A DNA stretch of 37,551 nt. Source: Seison nebaliae (lineage: Eukaryota; Rotifera; Pararotatoria; Seisonacea; Seisonidae). Of the stretch, positions 32,615 through 37,551 are shown one piece after another. Positions within the stretch are counted from its first letter, which is position 1; each line of letters begins with the position of its first letter. Made by a program: the position numbers and the translations under genes. The stretch is taken from the NCBI GenBank assembly GCA_023231475.1, contig JALJEE010001519.1, positions 1-37,551 on the forward strand. Reading direction: 5' to 3'. The notes beneath the pieces are model-generated. The model saw only the letters and a program-made list of their open reading frames with translations, was not told where the DNA came from and did not search any database.

Positions 32615-34680
32615 TCAGTTATTTTTAATTTTTTCATTCTTTCGTGAATTTAACGAGGTTTGGTCGATATTCGGTTTCTTCAGAATTGGAATGATTTTGA
32701 AGAAGAGCGAGATAGAGGAGAACTGATGATGAGAAAGAATAAGATTTACGGAATCAGTAAGGCCGGTTACGAGAGATGGAAGTAAGTGTTGCACCAATTT
32801 AATGCAAATATTATCGAAACGGTGAGCCTTGGTACCGTCGAGAGTCTGGATAGATTCGAAAATTTCTTGAGGAGTGAAAAAATCGAAATGGACATTGACG
32901 ATAGGGCAGACGTAGGGTATGATGAAGGTACATATAGGAGCCGAAGTATTCCACGAAGGAGTCGCCAGAAATAGAAGGTGTCGATGAGTTGGAGAAGCGA
33001 TTAGTTATTAATTTCCAAATATTCGAAGGATGAGACGAAAGGCACGCGTTACGGAGCCTACCGTGAAAATGATCCCTGACACACTTTCTCACGGTTCTGC
33101 GGAATAATTTCCGAGATTTTAGATGGAAATAGGAGAACGAGAAAATTGTAGACGATGGGAAAAAGTGGTAGATGACCATTTGGCAATAAAGAGTAACTGC
33201 TCAGTAGGGGAGAGATTAGTGTTCATACGCGTAAAGGAAGCATTATGAAGAATTACTTGTTGATGCAAGAGAGGGAGTTTACAATAGTGCTTGCAGGTAA
33301 TGTTACGCGGAGTGGTATTTGGCGAACTCAAGGCCATGGGAGTGGGACGGGAAAAACTGGAGATGATAAGGGAGATAGGAAGGTGGTCGTAAAGAGATGA
33401 AAGGAAAGAATCTAATCTAACTAATGATGAAATGATCTATCCATGAGCATGTGATGTGAAAGTGATGGAAGATGTGGAAGAGAGGAAAACGGAAAGACGA
33501 TTGGATTCAAGTGGATTCAATTACTGAGAGAGAGGAACAGAAACCTGAAAAATCACTCGGTCGAAGGTAGACATTGAAACATAGGATATTATGGACGGAA
33601 AAGCAGACTACATCCATTGATAGTTGGGTGAATGAAGAGGCATGGAGATCATTAGAAATAAAAGTACATAGACCACCGGAAGGTCGGCCAGAGCCATTAT
33701 CAGAATCGGGGGAGAAGCGGAGGTACTGAAACATCGATGATCGGCCACTTCTAGCCAAGCTGGTTTCGAACCCACGAGCCAGGTCTCCTGACAGAAGATG
33801 ATGTCATAACCAGTGAGAGAAAGGAAAGTGATATTACGGATATCGGTAGAAACGACAGAAGATGTAGATCCTTTTGTGGAAGGAAAGGAATTATGTCAGA
33901 AAGAGGTGACAGGATCGGACATAGTTGAGTCAATTGAAGAAGAGTTATTCGAGGTGATGACTGAAGGAACGCATTTCTTGATAGAGGTTGCGTGATCGTT
34001 GAATTCGATACAGCGATCGCGCAGAAAAACGTTGGCGGAAGAAGAAAAATAGAAGGGACGCACGTAAGTGTTTTGCGGCCAGATCTTCGATTCGAGGAAA
34101 TCCTTCCATTTCTCGACAGAACAGCGAATGATGAAGGAGCGAGGAGTCGTTGGAATTTCGTCCCGAGAATCGAAAGTGGATGAGCGCTCCTATTAAGAGG
34201 AGTAGAGATGGGGATCGAGGACTCATTGGTTCTCTATTTGAAGGCATCTCGGTATGTAATCTTTCTTTGATCGCGAGAATTCGTGCCTTTTTCGCAGATT
34301 TGGGAATTATTCGTTTTATTGTCTTTCCCAATGATAATTTCCTGGTTAGCTATAATGATCTTTAGGAAACTAGCGATTTCTTCCAAGAGGGCGTGTGTCT
34401 TGTTGGGTAACGCGAGGGAATCGGTGAATGATGACATTGTCTCTTTTAACTGAGACATCATTTGGACGTTTCAAACTCTCTTCGGAACGGAGTTCTTGTT
34501 CAGATTCTTCTTTTTGTTGGTGGATGAATTGGCGGACGGACTGGGGGGTCCAGGTCGTTGGTGGATTAGTTGGTGATTGGCGGTGATCGGTGGGTTACTC
34601 CTTGGATCGAGGCATCGTTAAGGAGGCCTGAGCACGCGGAGTTGTTGGGAGATGTACTATCAGTAGATTTATTTATGTCG
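32615..34680 (-). mobile_element. Decayed non-LTR retrotransposon (EN plus start of RT)
   Basis: Read on the minus strand from about 34680 down. A Pro/Ser/Asn-rich and then coiled-coil segment (34460-34234) resembles an ORF1 or leader part. An APE-type endonuclease follows, with DIIFCQETW near 33815-33778, GRPSGGL near 33690-33670, and a YDHLPI version of the SDH motif near 33395-33375. A linker with NIWKLITNRF (near 33000) and then the first part of a reverse transcriptase (LLPSLVTGLTDSVNLILSHHQF, split here for length; then KIIPILKKPN near 32700-32670) complete it. The frame is broken by shifts, one at a GGGGG run (33708-33712), and by stops, so it is dead. The catalytic palm and 3' end are missing. 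GC content and codon use are unlike the surrounding spacer. Confidence 0.85.
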
Positions 34681-35775
34681 AAAAAAATTTTTTTTTTTTC
34701 TCTTTTCGAATGTGAAATATTAATTGAAATATGTGAAATTAGTCGAATAATGAATCGAATGTGAAAAATAATATTAAAGCAACTTGCTATTGCTTTCACA
34801 TATTTTAAATAAATTTTTACTTTAATTAAATTTTCTTTTACTTGAAATTCCCGACGGGATAAATTGAAGTTTGTAGTAGTGGTAGATGTGGTAGGAGGTC
34901 GGTACGTTGGATGAGACATGTGTCTTATCGTTGTAGCGATAGAAATATCTTACTAACGTAACGGAAATGATTCGATTTTATTCTCATTTCAATTACGTTT
35001 GTTACAAAACATTTTTTTTTATTGAAATTCCCGTCGGTCATTCCCCATTACGTTCATTACAAAAGATTTAGTAAAAAAAAATGACCAAGAATTTTTATTT
35101 TTTTTTTATTTAAAACTAATTTCAACTAAATAATTAACTAAATATTTCAGAATTATTTTGTTTATTAGTTTAATCCCAGAGGGGAATGACAGAAAATTTA
35201 TAATTAGATTAGAATTTCGAGTAAATTGGAGATGGAATACAATTTATTTATACAATATTATTATTATCATTAAAATTTCATGAATTAGATGACGTTCGAA
35301 ATTGATTTATTTGTTTTTATATTATGAGGAGCTCAATTTGCCAAATCAAAATATTTATCACTTCTACAATTAGGTAGTTATGTTAATAATTCTTACTCGT
35401 TCCGAAACACGAACGATATCCGTAAACGAAAACTTATTTGATCATTAGTATTAATACTTATATACTTATATCATTCTTATTATATGTATATGTTATATAT
35501 ACATAATACTTATTATTTCAATTAATTCATCGAATTATAATTTTAAAATCATTAATTAGAATTTTTTTTATTATACGTAGTCTGATTATAAACTACGTCT
35601 GATATTGATCTTTACATTCATTCGCTTAGGAATTTTAAAAGTCGCATTATAACTAATAGTATTATTAGCTCAATTGTCTAACATGGAAAGTTAATGGAAT
35701 TTATTCTTTTGCAGCAAATTTGTTCTAACATTTTAGAAGAATAAACATACAAATTGGAAAAGTATAATCGGACAA
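34681..35775. other. AT-rich spacer with small dispersed duplications
   Basis: No gene is supported. It has a short duplicated block (ATTACGTT-ttacaaaa form at about 34992-35009 and 35047-35064), TTGAAATTCCCG twice (about 34841 and 35022), and GTCATTCCCC (35037-35046) matched in reverse by GGGGAATGAC (35181-35190). A TTTTGCAG acceptor-like site near 35707-35715 could belong to a 5' leader intron of the secreted-protein gene. Confidence 0.45.
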
Positions 35776-36558
35776 ATGTTTCTTGTTCTTCTTATTCGAG
35801 TTTACTTGTTGTTGTGTCAAACGGGTTTTGGTAGTACAATTAGCTATGTCGCTAAAACACCAATAACATTTGAGATGTCGGAAATAATTTGTCAATTAAG
35901 AATATGTCAAAACCAAACGGATTGTTTTGGAATTTTTAGTTTTGACGGAAAATTGTCATTGATAAAGAATATCGATCGAAAATTATTGGATATAAAATTC
36001 GATATGTTTTTGGAATCAAGTTATTTCCTTCTTCCCAATAAAAACTTCTATTTTAAATACTAATCAGAATATGAATTTATTTATGACCACCTTCTACAAT
36101 TTAAACATCTCAGTATATTCAGCAGTAATTATCTAACAATTACTAGTTACGGATTTACTCACACGAAATCGTTTGATGATTATTCGAAAGGATTCATTAT
36201 CAATTCTCAACAATTCTATATCGGAAATGAATTCCTGTACAAATTAAGTCGACTATGGGATTTATGCATGCGTTTCTACATTTATTATTCACATTCTTCA
36301 GCTGTTCATGTCGAACATTGTGGAGTTCATTTCAGTTCTAAAACTAACAAATACAGAGCGACAATCGGTCATGTTATGAGCGACGATTCTTCCAAAGATA
36401 TGACTTACTGTTCTTATGGAAATCCAGCAAATGAAGGTGAATTTACAGTAAATGGAAAATATGGTTTTTGGGGAACATGTTACGTTCCGTATGATAAAGT
36501 TTTAATTTTTACAGACTACGCCGAAGGAATTATAATGAAAGTAAAATTCAATTTCTAA
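35776..36558 (+). CDS. Secreted protein of unknown family, two exons
   Basis: Exons 35776-36019 and 36068-36558 give 244 residues; the 48-nt intron starts GTT and ends TACTAATCAG. Without splicing, the frame is cut by one TAA at 36061-36063 inside the intron; both halves share the same frame. The first 20 residues (MFLVLLIRVYLLLCQTGFGS) look like a signal peptide. The mature part has a Cys cluster early on (ICQLRICQNQTDCFG, with a possible N-glycosylation site NQT) and further Cys in RLWDLCMRFYIYY, VEHCGVHFS, TYCSYGNP and FWGTCYVP. It has many aromatic residues and predicted strands. No known domain is recognised. Base use is as AT-rich as its neighbours. It could be a lineage-specific extracellular or salivary/gut protein, which is only a guess. 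Confidence 0.7.
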
Positions 36559-36715
36559 TATAACTATATCTAATAATTCAATTTTTTTTTTTCTATAATA
36601 TTTGGTGACATATAATTTCTCAACTGTTTGTGTGTTTTTTTATGATTGGCAAAAATTTTGAAACATGATTTATTTTCAACCTGTGAAGATTTTTTTATAA
36701 AATAATTATTATATA

Positions 36716-36737
36716 TTATATGGTTATAACCATATAA
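36716..36737. repeat. 22-bp perfect palindrome
   Basis: TTATATGG-TTATAA-CCATATAA reads the same on both strands with no central spacer. It lies between two right-end reading frames. Confidence 0.85.
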
Positions 36738-36818
36738 AATTTAAAATTAATTTAAATATAATTGCCGATAATTTTTTCGCACTATATCGGAAAACTAAAC
36801 ATAAATCGATAAATTAAA

Positions 36819-37209
36819 ATGGTGAAAATAGGAAAGATTAAACTAATATTGGTGCTATTTATCATCGAAGTTTTGTTACTTATCAACTTTTCGCCGACAG
36901 AAAAACACATTCCTGCGAAAAGTTTCGAAGAAGATAAATATAGGATAAACCTTTACCAAAGTCGGTGACGGGAAATCGAAGTAAATGATAATATGCGAGA
37001 ACTAACAGTTGTTCATTGAAAGGAGTTCAAAAAAAACCCTAACGTAATTTTCTTCCTCATAGATGTTAATAGATTGTAGAATAGATATTAACTTAGGATA
37101 CTATGAACGACCAATATGTAAAGGAATCTTAATGTTGACTAATGAAGAAAATGTTGACTTTCTTAGGTCTCATACAGAAACGGTTTGGTCTCAACAGTTT
37201 CAAAGCTAA
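36819..37209 (+). pseudogene. Doubtful membrane-anchored ORF, possibly broken
   Basis: ATG 36819 opens a 49-residue frame ending in TGA at 36966-36968: a basic start and a hydrophobic helix (KLILVLFIIEVLLLINF), as in a type II Golgi protein, then FEEDKYRINLYQSR. The same frame continues past the TGA to 36980, and after an acceptor (TTCCTCATAG, ending 37062) another in-phase frame runs 37063-37209 (ICKGILMLTNEENVDFL, then HTETVW). That part faintly recalls the start of a glycosyltransferase lumenal domain. The donor at 36981 would be GTAAAT, unlike every other intron here, and the frame ends at TAA and then a tandem repeat. This could be a dead gene, two chance frames, or a gene whose splicing I have not solved. 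Confidence 0.3.
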
Positions 37210-37245
37210 AATATCAATCACAACTTTCCGTTGTATAAGTGATTG

Positions 37246-37551
37246 GGGGACAGTTCTACTCCTTTACGAGTTCTACACCCTAGTAAAGGAAAAACGGACA
37301 GATCTACTCCTTCTACACCGGACAGATATACTCCTTTTTCGAAAAATTCGGACAGATCTACTCCTTTTTCAAAAAATTCGGACAGTTCTTCTCCTTTTTT
37401 TCAAAGTTCGGACAGTTCTACTCTTTTTTCGAAAAAATTAGGACAGTTCTACTCCTTTCTTCAAAAAATTTCGGACAGTTCTACTCCTTTCTTCAAAAAA
37501 TTCGGACAGTTCTACTCCTTTTTCGAATTTTTGGATAGTTCTTCTCCTTTG
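37246..37551. repeat. Tandem array of a 30-32 bp unit, runs off the window
   Basis: At least nine copies of a unit built on CGGACAGTTCTACTCC, followed by a T run and a TTCAAAAAATT-like end. The first copies are irregular (near 37246-37320); later ones are regular. Variants are AGATC for AGTTC and TTCTCC for TACTCC. Frames stay open through much of it, giving Leu- or Ser-rich repeats, which I take as incidental. Confidence 0.9.

Noticed and set aside
33750-33780. Sequence resembling a tRNA B box (GGTTTCGAACCC).
   Set aside because: It has one extra base, no A box or cloverleaf around it, and lies within the retroelement endonuclease.
36020-36067. Nonsense mutation splitting the secreted-protein gene.
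   Set aside because: The TAA lies in a 48-nt stretch with the same donor, length and acceptor type as the other introns, and splicing keeps the frame.

Overview
The window is nuclear DNA of a small-genome animal, most likely an arthropod and probably an acariform (astigmatan-type) mite. Reasons: animal-type genes (a Dbl-family RhoGEF, a DBHS splicing-factor-like protein, Dr1/NC2-beta, DGAT1, cytochrome c1), AT-rich spacers full of simple repeats, tightly packed genes on both strands, and very short introns (19 of the 24 modelled here are 45-61 nt). The mite assignment is inference.

Layout. 672-2119 (-): GDP-mannose 4,6-dehydratase, six exons. 2120-3974: spacer with a CT microsatellite and three consecutive perfect stem-loops (3288-3448). 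3975-7373 (-): large unrecognised protein with a PH-like segment. 7374-10892: spacer. 10893-13670 (-): single-exon DBHS-like (NONO/SFPQ/NonA type) RNA-binding protein. 14723-20737 (-): five-exon RhoGEF of about 1,908 residues. 20738-23383: spacer. 23384-24745 (-): intronless serine hydroxymethyltransferase, 296 bp head-to-head with DGAT1 (25042-27065, +, six exons). A tandem repeat separates DGAT1 from a membrane-anchored JmjC/cupin-like oxygenase (27560-28752, +). Cytochrome c1 (29163-30162, -) lies head-to-head with Dr1 (30649-31520, +). 32615-34680 (-) is a decayed non-LTR retrotransposon. The right end holds a two-exon secreted protein of unknown family (35776-36558, +), a doubtful membrane-anchored ORF, and a roughly 30-bp tandem array running off the window.

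The genes are mostly housekeeping: GDP-fucose synthesis, one-carbon metabolism, triglyceride synthesis, respiratory complex III, basal transcription repression and Rho signalling. They do not form one pathway.

The most striking observation concerns splicing. All 24 introns I could place from reading frame and family fit begin GTT rather than the usual GTA/GTG. Position +3 is T every time, +5 is G in only 7 of 24, and the last exon base is not fixed. Using this rule I found a missing first exon for the RhoGEF, which has no in-frame AUG in its first long exon. This suggests a lineage-specific shift in the 5' splice site and is worth testing against RNA-seq and the U1 snRNA of the source organism.
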